Shown: positions 26,483 through 36,952, numbered from the stretch's first letter. The stretch: 64,000 nt of DNA from Halorussus sp. MSC15.2 (GCF_010747475.1 NZ_VSLZ01000005.1:186001-250000); one strand, 5' to 3'. Numbers and translations: made by a program. The notes: generated from the sequence alone by a model not told the origin.

Positions 26483-27612
26483 CGGTCGCCACCTCCGAGC
26501 TTCCGGCGCATGCGTTTCTCTATCAGTTGGGAGCCGACGCTGAGGAACAGGACGGTGACGAACAGGACGACGCCGGCCGCGAACAGCGCGTTGAACTGGA
26601 GACCGTGGGCGTTGCCGTACCGGGCGGCGATGAGCGACGTGAGGGTCTCGTACCCGTAGAAGACGTTGTAAATCGGGTCGGGGAGCGCCGGGCTGTTACG
26701 GAGCATCACCGTCGCGGCCATCGTCTCGCCGATGGCCCGGCCGACGCCCAGCAAGACGGCGGCCGAGACCCCGGAGAACGCGGCCGGGAGGGTTATCGAC
26801 GACATCGTCTGCCAGTCGGTCGTCCCGAGCGCGAGCGACCCGCTCTTCATCGACTCGGGCACGCTGTTGAGGGCGTCCTCGGCCACCGAGACGACCGTCG
26901 GGAGCGACATCAGGCCCACCACGATGCCGACGAAGAGGTACGTCCCCTGTCCGACGAGTTCGAACTGGTCGCTCGCCCACGGACTGAGAATCGTGAACCC
27001 GATGAAGCCGTAGACGATGGAGGGAATCCCGGCCAGAATCTCGACGCCGGGTTTGACGAGTTCGCGGACCGTCGGCGGAGCGACTTCGCTGATGAACAGC
27101 GCGGCCGCGACGCCGAGCGGTCCGGCGACGAGCGTCGCGATGAGGGTCACCACGACCGTCCCGTGAATCATCGGGACCAACGAGAACTGTTCGGTCGTCA
27201 CCGGGTCCCAGACGGTCCCGGTGAACAGTCCCAGACCGGGGACGCCCACGCCGTACACCTCCACGGTCGCGTACTCGAAGACTGGCCACGCTTCCGCGAA
27301 GATGAACACCGTGATGAGTCCCAGAATCAGGAGCGTCGAGACGGTCATCGTCAGCGTGAGCGCGTGTGCGGTCGTCGCTTGGTGGCGCAACCAGCCGTAG
27401 CCGACGGCGAGCAGGAACGTGAGGAACGCCACCACCGTCAGGGGCGAGGTCACGATGAATCCGACGAACGTGGCCAGCAGCGCCAGCGACCCCACGGTAC
27501 CGGCCGCGAGCGCGGTTCTCTCGGTGTCTTCGACGAACGTGCGGGCTTCGGTCAGCTTTCGCTGGAACGCCTCGCGTACGCCAGTCCAGTCAGCTTCAGT
27601 CACGGATGCCAT
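26479..27612 (-). CDS. pstC: Phosphate ABC transporter permease PstC
   Basis: 377 residues from the ATG at 27612 (MASVTEADWTGVREAF); a GTG at 27660 is possible but would put 16 odd residues ahead. Several membrane segments are visible. The EAA-like loop is SGSLALGTTDWQTMSSITLPA with GVGRAIGETMA, characteristic of PstC. It overlaps pstA by 4 nt and lies 167 nt downstream of pstS; that gap may reduce expression relative to pstS, as in other pst operons (inference). Confidence 0.93.
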   Translation of the reverse strand: MASVTEADWTGVREAFQRKLTEARTFVEDTERTALAAGTVGSLALLATFVGFIVTSPLTVVAFLTFLLAVGYGWLRHQATTAHALTLTMTVSTLLILGLITVFIFAEAWPVFEYATVEVYGVGVPGLGLFTGTVWDPVTTEQFSLVPMIHGTVVVTLIATLVAGPLGVAAALFISEVAPPTVRELVKPGVEILAGIPSIVYGFIGFTILSPWASDQFELVGQGTYLFVGIVVGLMSLPTVVSVAEDALNSVPESMKSGSLALGTTDWQTMSSITLPAAFSGVSAAVLLGVGRAIGETMAATVMLRNSPALPDPIYNVFYGYETLTSLIAARYGNAHGLQFNALFAAGVVLFVTVLFLSVGSQLIEKRMRRKLGGGDR

Positions 27613-27779
27613 TTTGTGTAGTGTCGGTAGTGTAATCGAAAACGGAACGCGGAAAGTCACACCGGCGGCGAGTCACGCTGTCGGCCGTCGTTTCGGAGGG
27701 ACCCGGCGACGTGCGTCGCAGGCCGCGTCGCGCGTTCCGGATACGTCGGTTCCCGTAGAGCGACGGCCGACAGTGTCCC

Positions 27780-28979
27780 CTACGCTTGGTCGGGGAGTTT
27801 CGCCTTCTCCTTCTCGATGTCCTTCGTCGGGAGCGGGATGTAGTTGTTCGCCTCGACGAACACCTTCTGGCCGAACGTCGTCAGGAACATGTTGATGAAC
27901 GCGGCCTCGCGCTTGTCCACCCCGTTGGGGTGTTCGTCGGTCTTCTTCGTGTACATGTGGAGGTCCCGGTTGAGCGGATAGTCGCTGTCGAAGATGGTGT
28001 GATTCGCGCTCTTGTCCGGTTTGTACGTCGTGCCGTCGAACTCGATGGCGATGGGCTTGACCTGCTTGCCGGTGAACGCCAGCGCCATGTACGCGATGGC
28101 ACCCTCGTTCTGCTGGACGACGGTCTTGACCTGCTGGTTCTGACCCTTCCGGGTGTCCACGCCCGGCATCGGGGCGTCGGCGGAACCGAGCATGTTGAGA
28201 CGGAACGCGGTGTCGGTCCCCGACCCTTCGGCGCGGCCGACGCAGTAGATTTCCTTGTCGGGACCGCCGACCTGCTTCCAGTTGGTAATCTTGTTCTGGT
28301 AGATTTTCTTAATCTGCTTGCCGGTGAGTTTCTGGACCCCGGCGTCCCAGATGTCCTTGCTCACGACGACCGGTTGGCCGTCGCGGCCGACGACGTGGTC
28401 GACGTAGTTCTCCTTCGCTTTCTTCTCGCTGATGCCGAGTTCGGCCGTGATGGGACCCGAGGAGTTGCCGATGTCCACGAGACCGTCGCGGACCGACTTA
28501 CACCCGGTCCCGGAGTGGCTCAGGCCGACCGTCGTGGGGAACGGCGGGTTCGCCTGCTTGCCGGTAGCCTCGAACCCGTAGAGGCCCGCGAAGTAGTCGG
28601 CGAGACGCTTGTCGGTCTGAATCTCGTCCCATCCGGGGACGGTTCCCTCGCTGGACGACCCCCAGTACTCGCCGTCGCTCGGCGGCGCGTTGGAGTTCCA
28701 GTACGAACTGCCCTTGTTCGAGATGGGGTACACCGTCGAGGACCCCTCGGCGCTGAGCATCGACGTGTCCATCCCGCCGGACTGCTGGGTCTCCTCGCTC
28801 TGGGTGGTCTCGTTTCCGGAGTCGCCCCCGGTGTCGTCGGTACCCGACGTGGTCGTGTCGGGACTGTCGTTCGAACTCCCCGAGCAACCGGCGAGCGCGG
28901 TCGTCGCACCTGCACCAGACGCGAGCAGGAACATCCGGCGCGATACGTCGTCGGACTGTCGGCCTTGGTCGGACGTCAT
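27780..28979 (-). CDS. pstS: Phosphate-binding lipoprotein PstS
   Basis: 399 residues. The Tat signal SRRMFLLASG (about 13-22) is followed by lipobox LAGC (Cys32) and a Ser/Thr/Asp/Gly linker, then the phosphate-binding domain. MLSAEGSSTVYPISNKGS contains the SS-T phosphate loop, DIGNSSGPI follows, and GRAEGSGTDTAFRLNM supplies the second loop. The lipid-anchored protein binds phosphate outside the cell and delivers it to PstCA. First gene of the operon. Confidence 0.94.
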   Translation of the reverse strand: MTSDQGRQSDDVSRRMFLLASGAGATTALAGCSGSSNDSPDTTTSGTDDTGGDSGNETTQSEETQQSGGMDTSMLSAEGSSTVYPISNKGSSYWNSNAPPSDGEYWGSSSEGTVPGWDEIQTDKRLADYFAGLYGFEATGKQANPPFPTTVGLSHSGTGCKSVRDGLVDIGNSSGPITAELGISEKKAKENYVDHVVGRDGQPVVVSKDIWDAGVQKLTGKQIKKIYQNKITNWKQVGGPDKEIYCVGRAEGSGTDTAFRLNMLGSADAPMPGVDTRKGQNQQVKTVVQQNEGAIAYMALAFTGKQVKPIAIEFDGTTYKPDKSANHTIFDSDYPLNRDLHMYTKKTDEHPNGVDKREAAFINMFLTTFGQKVFVEANNYIPLPTKDIEKEKAKLPDQA

Positions 28980-29012
28980 CAGGTAATGAGACCCCGAACT
29001 AGATTAAGTAGG

Positions 29013-29020
29013 CTTATAAT
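29013..29020 (-). promoter_or_regulatory. TATA box of the pst operon
   Basis: On the minus strand this reads ATTATAAG, 33 nt before the pstS ATG, compatible with a very short leader. The flanking sequence is AT-rich (TATATTCTGAA upstream), giving room for a phosphate-responsive regulator such as the AbrB-PhoU protein encoded in the operon. Confidence 0.55.
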
Positions 29021-29385
29021 TTCAGAATATATCGACACAGGCCGGTAATAGCTGACACATCGAGGCCTGTGTGAAAGTGACCCATAGAGATTCTACATAG
29101 CTCTCCGGACGCGTCCTTACTCTCGGCCGACGAAACAACGAGTGCTGTCGGACAGGGCGGCCCCATGTTCCACCCGACTGCCCCATAACGAGGAGGTCCG
29201 CGGTCGAACCGACCCGGTCGAACCGAGCCTCAGCGTATAAACCCCCGCGAAGTAACAGGCCGTGGCGGCGGCGGTTCTTTGAGAACTATTCCCAGATGTT
29301 CGCGCGGTACCGAGTTTCTGCGCGTCGATTTCCGGAACGGAAGTGCGACGTTACTCCGTGTTACCAATTCGCTTGGAAGAAAGGG

Positions 29386-29393
29386 TTTATATA
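29386..29393 (+). promoter_or_regulatory. TATA box of the thermosome gene
   Basis: TTTATATA lies 28 nt before the ATG at 29422, preceded by purine-rich GGAAGAAAGGG that could act as a BRE. The strong consensus match suits a highly expressed, heat-inducible chaperonin gene. Confidence 0.65.
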
Positions 29394-29421
29394 GAAGCAC
29401 AATCATATCTTCGGTTGTACT

Positions 29422-31080
<1,659 letters not shown>

Positions 31081-31098
31081 GTTCGGCCACCACCGAAC
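31081..31098 (+). terminator. Hairpin immediately after the thermosome stop
   Basis: GTTCGG-CCACCA-CCGAAC forms a perfect 6-bp stem starting on the base after TAA. There is no T-run, so termination is only a suggestion; it may stabilise the mRNA 3' end. Confidence 0.3.
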
Positions 31099-31288
31099 TT
31101 CGTAGACCGTCGATTTGAACTCGACGCCTCCCGCCGCACCGTCCGACGCAACGTCGAACTGTCCGCATATTTTCGACCGAGTTCCTGCTTCTTCCGAGCC
31201 GATTCCACCGCTCTCGTTCCGCGCAGCAATCTTGCGCGATTCGATGGTTTTAGGTACTTTATAGTGCGGGCGGTCGAATCTCTCTCGT

Positions 31289-32290
31289 ATGGAGACGCTC
31301 CTGCTCAATCGGGACGCCGTAGACGAGAACACGCAGATGGAGGAAGTCATCCGGGCCATCGAGGATGCGTTCGCCGCGTACGCTCGCGGAGACGCCCAGA
31401 TGCCCGCGAAGTCCTACATCGACCTGCCCCAGTACAACGGGGACTTCCGGTCGATGCCCGCCTACCTCGAAGCCGAGGACTGGGACGCCGCAGGTATCAA
31501 GTGGGTCAACGTCCACCCCGACAACCCCGAGGACTACGACCTGCCGACCGTGATGGGCACGATGGTCTACTCGAACCCCGAGAACGCCTTCCCGCTGGCC
31601 ATCATGGACGGCACCGAGTTGACGATGAAGCGGACCGGCGCGGCCGCCGCCGTCGCCACCGACCACCTCGCGGTCGAGGACGCCACCACGATGGGCGTCA
31701 TCGGCGCTGGCGTCCAGTCGTACACCCAGTTGGAGGCCATCTCGAAGGTCCGCCCCATCGAGGAGGTCGTCGTCAGCGACCTCGACGAGGAGCGCGTCGC
31801 GGACTTCATCGCGTACTTCGAGGACGAGTTCGACGTTCGCGCCGGGTCCATCGAGGAGGCCGCCCAGTGCGACGTGCTCTCGACGGTGACGCCGGTCGAA
31901 GACCCCATCGTCTCGCGCGAGGCCATCGGCGAACACACCCACGTCAACGCCATGGGTGCCGACGCCGAGGGCAAGCACGAACTCGCCGACGAGATTCTGC
32001 TCGACTCGAAACTGGTCATCGACGACCACGCCCAGACCACTCACTCGGGCGAAATCAACGTCCCGTACCACGAGGGCGTCCTGACCGACGACGACATCTA
32101 CGGCGAACTCGGCGACATCGTGGTCGGTGACATCGAGGGCCGAACAGACGAGGACGGCATCACGGTGTTCGACTCCACCGGTCTCGCCATTCAGGACGTC
32201 GCTGCCGCTCACGTCGTCTACGAACACGCCGACGACAACGACAACGGCTACCCCTTCGACCTCATCGGCACCGAGACCGAGACCAAGTAA
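31289..32290 (+). CDS. Ornithine cyclodeaminase/mu-crystallin family (alanine dehydrogenase-like) protein
   Basis: 333 residues, cytosolic NAD(P)-binding fold. Characteristic elements are the N-terminal AYARGDAQMPAKSYIDLP (substrate region with the conserved Lys), GIKWVNVHPDNP, the Rossmann loop GVIGAGVQSYTQLEAI near residue 136 and VNAMGADAEGKHEL. The family includes ornithine cyclodeaminase and archaeal alanine dehydrogenase; the sequence does not decide between them. The ATG at 31289 has a TATA-like CTTTATAGTG about 27 nt upstream. Confidence 0.85.
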   Translation: METLLLNRDAVDENTQMEEVIRAIEDAFAAYARGDAQMPAKSYIDLPQYNGDFRSMPAYLEAEDWDAAGIKWVNVHPDNPEDYDLPTVMGTMVYSNPENAFPLAIMDGTELTMKRTGAAAAVATDHLAVEDATTMGVIGAGVQSYTQLEAISKVRPIEEVVVSDLDEERVADFIAYFEDEFDVRAGSIEEAAQCDVLSTVTPVEDPIVSREAIGEHTHVNAMGADAEGKHELADEILLDSKLVIDDHAQTTHSGEINVPYHEGVLTDDDIYGELGDIVVGDIEGRTDEDGITVFDSTGLAIQDVAAAHVVYEHADDNDNGYPFDLIGTETETK

Positions 32291-32296
32291 TCGCCG

Positions 32297-32548
32297 TCAG
32301 CGAACTCGGTCGGTCGGCGCTTTGCGAGCGAAGTACCCCGTGATTTTCGAGACGACCCAGACGATGACGATGAACGGGAGAAACGGAATCAACAGCACCA
32401 CGAGACCCAGAAAGTACGCGATACCGATGGTCGTCATCTCGGCGTCCGGTCGGCCGCGATAACTCGGCGTGACCGTCCGAACCACCTTCTTCACCGGTTC
32501 GGGCACTGCACCCTCGCCTCCCGCCCCGTCGGAGGACCCCTCACTCAT
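32297..32548 (-). CDS. Small haloarchaeal membrane protein, 83 aa
   Basis: A Gly/Ser/Glu N-terminus and the basic stretch KKVVRTVTPSYRGRPDAEMT precede one long hydrophobic region (about 41-68, possibly a hairpin), then a KITGYFARKAPTDRVR basic tail. Similar short proteins are widespread in haloarchaea as DUFs; function unknown. It is convergent with the cyclodeaminase-like gene, 6 nt apart. Confidence 0.65.
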   Translation of the reverse strand: MSEGSSDGAGGEGAVPEPVKKVVRTVTPSYRGRPDAEMTTIGIAYFLGLVVLLIPFLPFIVIVWVVSKITGYFARKAPTDRVR

Positions 32549-32617
32549 GACTGACGTATCGACGACCGGCGGGATAAGCGTTTGCGACCGTCCTGTCGCG
32601 TTCGGGACCCACTCGAC

Positions 32618-32860
32618 TCACAGCAAGTCGTCCCGGAGGTACGCCTCGTCGCCCTGCACGCCGGAGAACGCCGACGCCGGAATCGTGTACTGGTCGTCGC
32701 TGCGGTCCCAGTCGAGTTGCCGCATCACGTCCTCCGGGACGTCGTTCCAGTTCGGGTCCACGTAGGCGGTGTCGCCGACGACGTCGGTGATGGTTGCGAT
32801 GCGCTGGTTGCTGTTGACGACGGCCTTCCCCTCGTCGTCGTCGGAGAGTTCCGGAGCCAT
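32618..32860 (-). CDS. PRC-barrel-like small protein, copy 1 of a tandem pair
   Basis: 80 residues from the ATG at 32860. Begins MAPELSDDDEGKAVVNSNQR and continues IATITDVVGDTAYVDPNWND, a short beta-barrel-like pattern similar to PRC-barrel domains. The paralogue at 33009-33254 is about half identical and has the same layout (ELSDDDxGKxVV, TxTDVxxGTAYVDPxWxxVPED, LRxDL near the end). Cytosolic; role unknown. Confidence 0.6.
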   Translation of the reverse strand: MAPELSDDDEGKAVVNSNQRIATITDVVGDTAYVDPNWNDVPEDVMRQLDWDRSDDQYTIPASAFSGVQGDEAYLRDDLL

Positions 32861-33008
32861 GGACGAGACGATACGACCACCGCGGGCAAAACGTCGGTGG
32901 CCGATTACCGCCTCCGTCTGGCGATTAGCAGATGCGGCCAAAGGGCTACTCGTCGATGGTCGATACCCGTCGGCGTCTCGGTAGGAGCCAACTCCAGTCG
33001 GCGTCTCG

Positions 33009-33254
33009 CTACGGAATCAAATCCTCGCGGAGTCGGACCTGACTGTTCTGAATCGCGGTTACCTCGTCCTCGTCGATGGTGTGGTGGTCGTCGCCCTCCT
33101 CCCAGTCGAGCGCGTCGCGCAGGTCCTCGGGAACGTGGTCCCAGTCGGGGTCCACGTAGGCGGTTCCGCTCCGTACGTCGGTGACGGTCCCGATTCGCTC
33201 GGTGTCGCTCACGACGGTCTTGCCGCGGTCGTCGTCGGAGAGTTCCGCAGTCAT
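33009..33254 (-). CDS. PRC-barrel-like small protein, copy 2 of a tandem pair
   Basis: 81 residues from the ATG at 33254 (MTAELSDDDRGKTVVSDTER). It shares its layout with the copy at 32618-32860 over the whole length. The region 35-68 nt before each ATG is also related (TCGGTGGCCGA...CGCC/GTCTCCGTC..GGCGATT at 32894 and 33289), so the duplication took in the promoter. Function unknown. Confidence 0.6.
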   Translation of the reverse strand: MTAELSDDDRGKTVVSDTERIGTVTDVRSGTAYVDPDWDHVPEDLRDALDWEEGDDHHTIDEDEVTAIQNSQVRLREDLIP

Positions 33255-33377
33255 AGCGGCGAGCAATTCGGTCGCTCCAATCAAAGTCTCGGTGGCCGAC
33301 CGCCGTCTCCGTCGGGCGATTCTGCGTCGAAAAGGTGTAGCGGACGAACGGGAGCCGTCCGCGGCGCGGCCGTCGTG

Positions 33378-33986
33378 CTACGCCGCCTTCGGTTCGTCCG
33401 TGGTCCGGACCTCGGGCGTCATCTCGTGGGACAGCGCCATCAGGTTGAACACCGGAGAGCGGCGCACCCCCTCGCGGAGCGTCTCGGCGTCCTCGTCGGT
33501 GAGGTCCGGACCGCTCACGTCGATGTCTATCTCGAAATTGTCGTAGGTCTCGTCGGACCGTTCGGTCCCGTGGACGCCGAAGAGCACCCGCGGGTCGAGG
33601 TCGACTCCGACCGTGGTTTCGAGTCCGTCGAGGTCGATGTCGTTCTCCATCGCCACGATGCCGACGGTGGCGTTGATGCACCCGGTGAGTCCGGCCAGCG
33701 CGACCTCGACGGGTTCCGGCCGGTCGGCCGGGTCGACGAACCCCGCGTCGGCTTCGACCTCCTTGTGCGCGCCGAGTTGGAACGTGAACTCGCGGGTCTC
33801 CCGCCGGATGTCTTCGCCGCCGTACTTGTACGCGTCGAGTTTCGCCAGCGTGTGCATCGCTCGTCCCTCGGCGACGCCGCGAGCACCGAGTCCGAGCATC
33901 GCTTCGTCGGGTTTTTTGGTCATGTTCTCGACGAACGTGCCGTACTGTTCCAGGTTCACTCCGTGTTCGATGGTCTCGTGGGCCAT
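33378..33986 (-). CDS. OsmC-family protein with one of the two redox cysteines missing
   Basis: 202 residues. OsmC/Ohr proteins reduce organic hydroperoxides using two conserved cysteines. The first is present in VALAGLTGCINATVGI (Cys103), but the motif that normally reads CPV carries Ser177 instead (RRSPVFNLMA). Residues FGVHGTE and FEIDIDVSGPDL fit the fold. Loss of the second Cys occurs in non-peroxidase members of the family, so peroxide activity is doubtful. Cytosolic. Confidence 0.8.
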   Translation of the reverse strand: MAHETIEHGVNLEQYGTFVENMTKKPDEAMLGLGARGVAEGRAMHTLAKLDAYKYGGEDIRRETREFTFQLGAHKEVEADAGFVDPADRPEPVEVALAGLTGCINATVGIVAMENDIDLDGLETTVGVDLDPRVLFGVHGTERSDETYDNFEIDIDVSGPDLTDEDAETLREGVRRSPVFNLMALSHEMTPEVRTTDEPKAA

Positions 33987-34025
33987 GAGAGAGGGTACAC
34001 CGGTAGAAACCTTAGCTACTTTTCA

Positions 34026-34805
34026 TTACGTGATAGGATGTCCGCGAGTAACCCTCTCGCTTTCGCGACCTGAACGATGACACGACCGGGGAGAACGCCA
34101 TCCCGGCGAGCAGTCGGCGAGTAGCACGTCGGCGACCTGTCGGTCGGACCGACTGGTGTTGAAACGTTGCGGTACTGTCCGCGTGTCAGGCCATCTCGGG
34201 AGCGAGTTCACCGAGGCAGTGCGCGACCGACTTCGGGACGCTCTCGCCGAGCGACAGGCGGTTGGTCGCGGTCGAACTGGGGTGATGAGTGCAGCATCAC
34301 TCCCCGAAGTCCGGTCGTCCGACCGTCCCGGACCGAGGAAGGGGCGCACGCCGAGACCGTAGACGAGGCCGTACGAGAGCGCGAGCGCCAGTACGTACGC
34401 GAGACCGAACCCGAGAATCGGCTCCGACGGCGTCGCACCGAACAGGTCCAACAGACGCGGCACGCCGAACGGGAGCAGGAAGCCGAGGACCAGCATCGTG
34501 ACGACAACCTCGATGCGCCGGTCGTGGGCGTCCTGCGAGTCGGTAGTGCCCGGCGCGGGCGAACGTGCTCGGACCCACAGCGCCCCGGCGAGGAACGCCG
34601 CGACGACGAAACCAGCGAACGCCCACGAGAGGTCGAGCGACATCGCCGTCCGGGTGGTTCGGAGGTACCACACGACCGCCAGAAAGCCGAGTAGGAAGAC
34701 GTACGCGCCGGTTATCGCCCACTGGAACCCGCCGACGAGCGCGACCGCGAGCGCCGACCGGGCGGTCGCCTCGACCGGCGAGTCGTCCCCGTCGGAGTCG
34801 AACAT
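34026..34805 (-). CDS. Four-segment membrane protein with an aberrant C-terminal tail
   Basis: The first 170 residues contain four hydrophobic segments (about 19-47, 58-77, 99-119 and 131-152), preceded by an acidic N-terminus (MFDSDGDDSPVEAT). After GPGRSDDRTSGSD the remaining 90 or so residues are Arg/Ser/Pro-rich and unlike haloarchaeal protein (RPRPTACRSARASRSRSR), as expected if a frameshift removed the normal stop. A neighbouring frame reads RPDFGE then stop at 34297-34299. The real 3' end may therefore be near 34297. Family not recognised. Confidence 0.5.
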   Translation of the reverse strand: MFDSDGDDSPVEATARSALAVALVGGFQWAITGAYVFLLGFLAVVWYLRTTRTAMSLDLSWAFAGFVVAAFLAGALWVRARSPAPGTTDSQDAHDRRIEVVVTMLVLGFLLPFGVPRLLDLFGATPSEPILGFGLAYVLALALSYGLVYGLGVRPFLGPGRSDDRTSGSDAALITPVRPRPTACRSARASRSRSRTASVNSLPRWPDTRTVPQRFNTSRSDRQVADVLLADCSPGWRSPRSCHRSGRESERVTRGHPIT

Positions 34806-34862
34806 ACCGGCCCAACGGCGTGGCAGAGAAAAAGCGTTGTCGGCGCGGCGCTGTCGGGACGG

Positions 34863-35315
34863 CTACTCCAGCGCGACCAGTTCGTCGTCGAGCATGTCGC
34901 CCAACACGTCGCGGGCGTGACCGTCGGGGTCCACGCCGTCGTAGACCGCCTTCACCTCGCCGTCGGCCAGGACGAAGGTGGTGCGCGCGGCCGCACCGCT
35001 CGAGGTATCGACGCCGAAGGCGTCGGCGATGTCGCTCTCGGGGTCGGCCAACAGGTCGAACCGTATCTCGTACTTCTCGGCGAACTCCTCGTGGCTCTCG
35101 ACGTCGTCGGTCGAGACGCCGAAGACCGAGACCCCGGCGTCGTGATAGCTCTCCAGTTCCCGGTCGAACTGCTCGGCCTCGGTGGTGCAACCGGGCGTGT
35201 CGTCTCGCGGGTAGAAGTACAGCACCGTCGGCTCCGAGAAGTCGAGTTCCACGGTTTCGCCGCGCTGGTTCCGGGCCTCGACCGTCGGTGCCTCGTCGCC
35301 GGTTTCGAGCGTCAT
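34863..35315 (-). CDS. bcp: Bcp/PrxQ-type peroxiredoxin, single-cysteine form
   Basis: 150-residue thiol peroxidase. The peroxidatic Cys43 is in YPRDDTPGCTTEAEQF. Bcp proteins of the two-Cys kind have the resolving Cys five residues later, but that position is Ala/Glu here and no other Cys exists in the protein, so an external thiol must complete the cycle. VFGVSTDDVESHEEFAEKY and the C-terminal TTFVLADGEV are typical. It lies between a membrane protein and hsp20 on the same strand. Confidence 0.92.
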   Translation of the reverse strand: MTLETGDEAPTVEARNQRGETVELDFSEPTVLYFYPRDDTPGCTTEAEQFDRELESYHDAGVSVFGVSTDDVESHEEFAEKYEIRFDLLADPESDIADAFGVDTSSGAAARTTFVLADGEVKAVYDGVDPDGHARDVLGDMLDDELVALE

Positions 35316-35353
35316 AGCAGTGAGTTACGGACGGGACCGGAAGGCGTTTGCGC

Positions 35354-35803
35354 TTAACTGATGTCGATGCGGTGAGACTCTCCCTCTTGCGCTCCCATCT
35401 TGGGCAACGTCACCGTCAGCACGCCGTTCTGGAACTGGGCGGAGACGTTCTCCTCGTCCACCTCCTCGGGGAGCGTCACCGACCGACTCACCGACTGGTG
35501 GCGGCGCTCCTTCCGGATGTATCGGCCGTCGTCGCCGTCGCCCTCCTCGGACCCCTCGGACTTCTCGGCCTGAATCTGGAGCGTCTCCCCGCGGAGCATC
35601 ACGTCGATGTCCTCCTTGGTGTAGCCGGGGAGGTCCGCGGTGACGACCAACTCGTCGCCGCGGTCGGCCACGTCCACGGCCGCGCCGCCCCGTCCGCCGG
35701 TCAACTCGCTCATTCCCGAACCGCCCATCGACTCCTCGACCTGACGGCTCATGCGGTTCATCATCTCCTCTATCTCCTTGAACGGATTCCTACGTCCTGA
35801 CAT
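35354..35803 (-). CDS. Hsp20/alpha-crystallin small heat-shock protein
   Basis: 149 residues from the ATG at 35803. The N-terminal segment MSGRRNPFKEIEEMMNRMSR is followed by the alpha-crystallin domain: AAVDVADRGDELVVTADLPG (about 56-75), YTKEDIDVMLRGETLQIQAE, and FQNGVLTVTLPK with the conserved A-x-x-x-NGVL-x-V-x-LPK motif. It is an ATP-independent holdase forming oligomers in the cytosol. It lies 38 nt upstream of bcp on the same strand, so the two are probably co-expressed. Confidence 0.92.
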   Translation of the reverse strand: MSGRRNPFKEIEEMMNRMSRQVEESMGGSGMSELTGGRGGAAVDVADRGDELVVTADLPGYTKEDIDVMLRGETLQIQAEKSEGSEEGDGDDGRYIRKERRHQSVSRSVTLPEEVDEENVSAQFQNGVLTVTLPKMGAQEGESHRIDIS

Positions 35804-35963
35804 TGTGTCCCCCGGGCGTTCGGTCGCCCGGTCGGAACTGCGACGCCACACTCCTTAAAAATTCAGTCGGCGCCGCTCGTCTCGACGACGTATTTTCGCA
35901 CCGAGAACGCGACTGCGGTCCTTCGACGGAGACGGTCTCGCCTCCAGAGTTAACACCTCGCTC

Positions 35964-36773
35964 TCAGACGACATGTTCCGTGTCGTAGGACCCCAACTTC
36001 CGGACCCAGCCTTTCTCCGCAATCTCCTCGATGTCCGCGATGGCCGCCTGCGCGCGGTCCTCGTAGAGTCCGGCCTCGAAGTCGATGTGGAACACGTAAT
36101 CGCCGAGTCGCTCGCCGCTCGGCCGCGATTCGACCCGCGTCAGGTTGATGTCGCGGTCGGCGAACGGTTCGAGGAGTTCGAGCAGGAGTCCGGGGTAGTT
36201 GGCGTTCGGGTAGACCACCAGCGAGGACTTGCCGCCCGCGTCCGACCGCTCGTGGGTGGGCGCGATGACGAGGAATCGCGTGGCGTTCGAAGTCCGGTCC
36301 TGAATCCCTTCGGCGATAACTCGGAGGTCGTCGCCCTCGTGAGCGTTGGCCGGGTGACCGATACCGGCTACGTCCGGGTTCTCGCGGGCGTGTTCGACGC
36401 CGCGCGCGGTACTGGCGACGGCTTCGAGTTCGACGTCGGGGTACTCGGAGTCGAGGTAGCTACGGCACTGCGCGAGCGCCTGAGAGTGGCTGGCGACGAC
36501 CGAGAAGTCCTCGCCCCGAGCGAGCAACGCGTGCCGGATTGGAGTGACGATTTCCTGCACGGCGGCGACCTCTCGGTCGGTCAGCGCGTCGAGCGTCTCG
36601 GTGACGCTCCCCTCGATGCTGTTCTCGATGGGGACGACGCCGCGGTCGAACTCGCCGTCGGCCACCGCCTCCACGATGGCGGTGACGGACTCGCGGAAGT
36701 CCACGTCGTCGGTGACTGCGCTGGCCGCCCGATGGGAGTAGGTGCCCTCTGGACCGAGCGTGACTGCTTGCAT
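35964..36773 (-). CDS. pheA: Prephenate dehydratase
   Basis: 269 residues from the ATG at 36773 (MQAVTLGPEGTYSH). It converts prephenate to phenylpyruvate in phenylalanine synthesis. The PDT domain has VVPIENSIEGSVTETLDAL near residue 60 and the catalytic Thr-rich region RTSNATRFLVIAP near residue 167. A C-terminal ACT domain (SSLVVYPNANYPGLLLELL, then the signature ESRPSGERLGDYVFHIDFE) gives Phe feedback. The first 13 codons plus about 45 bp upstream recur, diverged, at 42201-42290 fused to the end of lpdA. Confidence 0.93.
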   Translation of the reverse strand: MQAVTLGPEGTYSHRAASAVTDDVDFRESVTAIVEAVADGEFDRGVVPIENSIEGSVTETLDALTDREVAAVQEIVTPIRHALLARGEDFSVVASHSQALAQCRSYLDSEYPDVELEAVASTARGVEHARENPDVAGIGHPANAHEGDDLRVIAEGIQDRTSNATRFLVIAPTHERSDAGGKSSLVVYPNANYPGLLLELLEPFADRDINLTRVESRPSGERLGDYVFHIDFEAGLYEDRAQAAIADIEEIAEKGWVRKLGSYDTEHVV

Positions 36774-36952
36774 GTGGTGGTTGTTTCGAGGAAACGGATA
36801 AAAGCCCGTCGGGTGTGACAGATTTCCGTGAGCGACGAGCGCCGGATGGACCCACTGTAAGACCGCGGTCGAGGACCCGAGAAGTCTGGGGTCCGATGCT
36901 GTGGCGGGCGAGACCTGTCGCATTCCGGACCCGAAACGCAGGGGTCGGCGAG

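Larger units (their letters stand above)
28980..29421. other. Divergent intergenic region between pstS and the thermosome gene
   Basis: 442 nt containing the two divergent promoters annotated separately. The middle part (about 29050-29370) shows no gene, tRNA or repeat. Confidence 0.5.

Noticed and set aside
34156-34362. A 68-residue plus-strand frame containing SGHLGSEFTEAVRDRLRD
   Set aside because: Partly protein-like, but it ends in Arg/Pro-rich sequence opposite the membrane-protein gene and has no supporting context.
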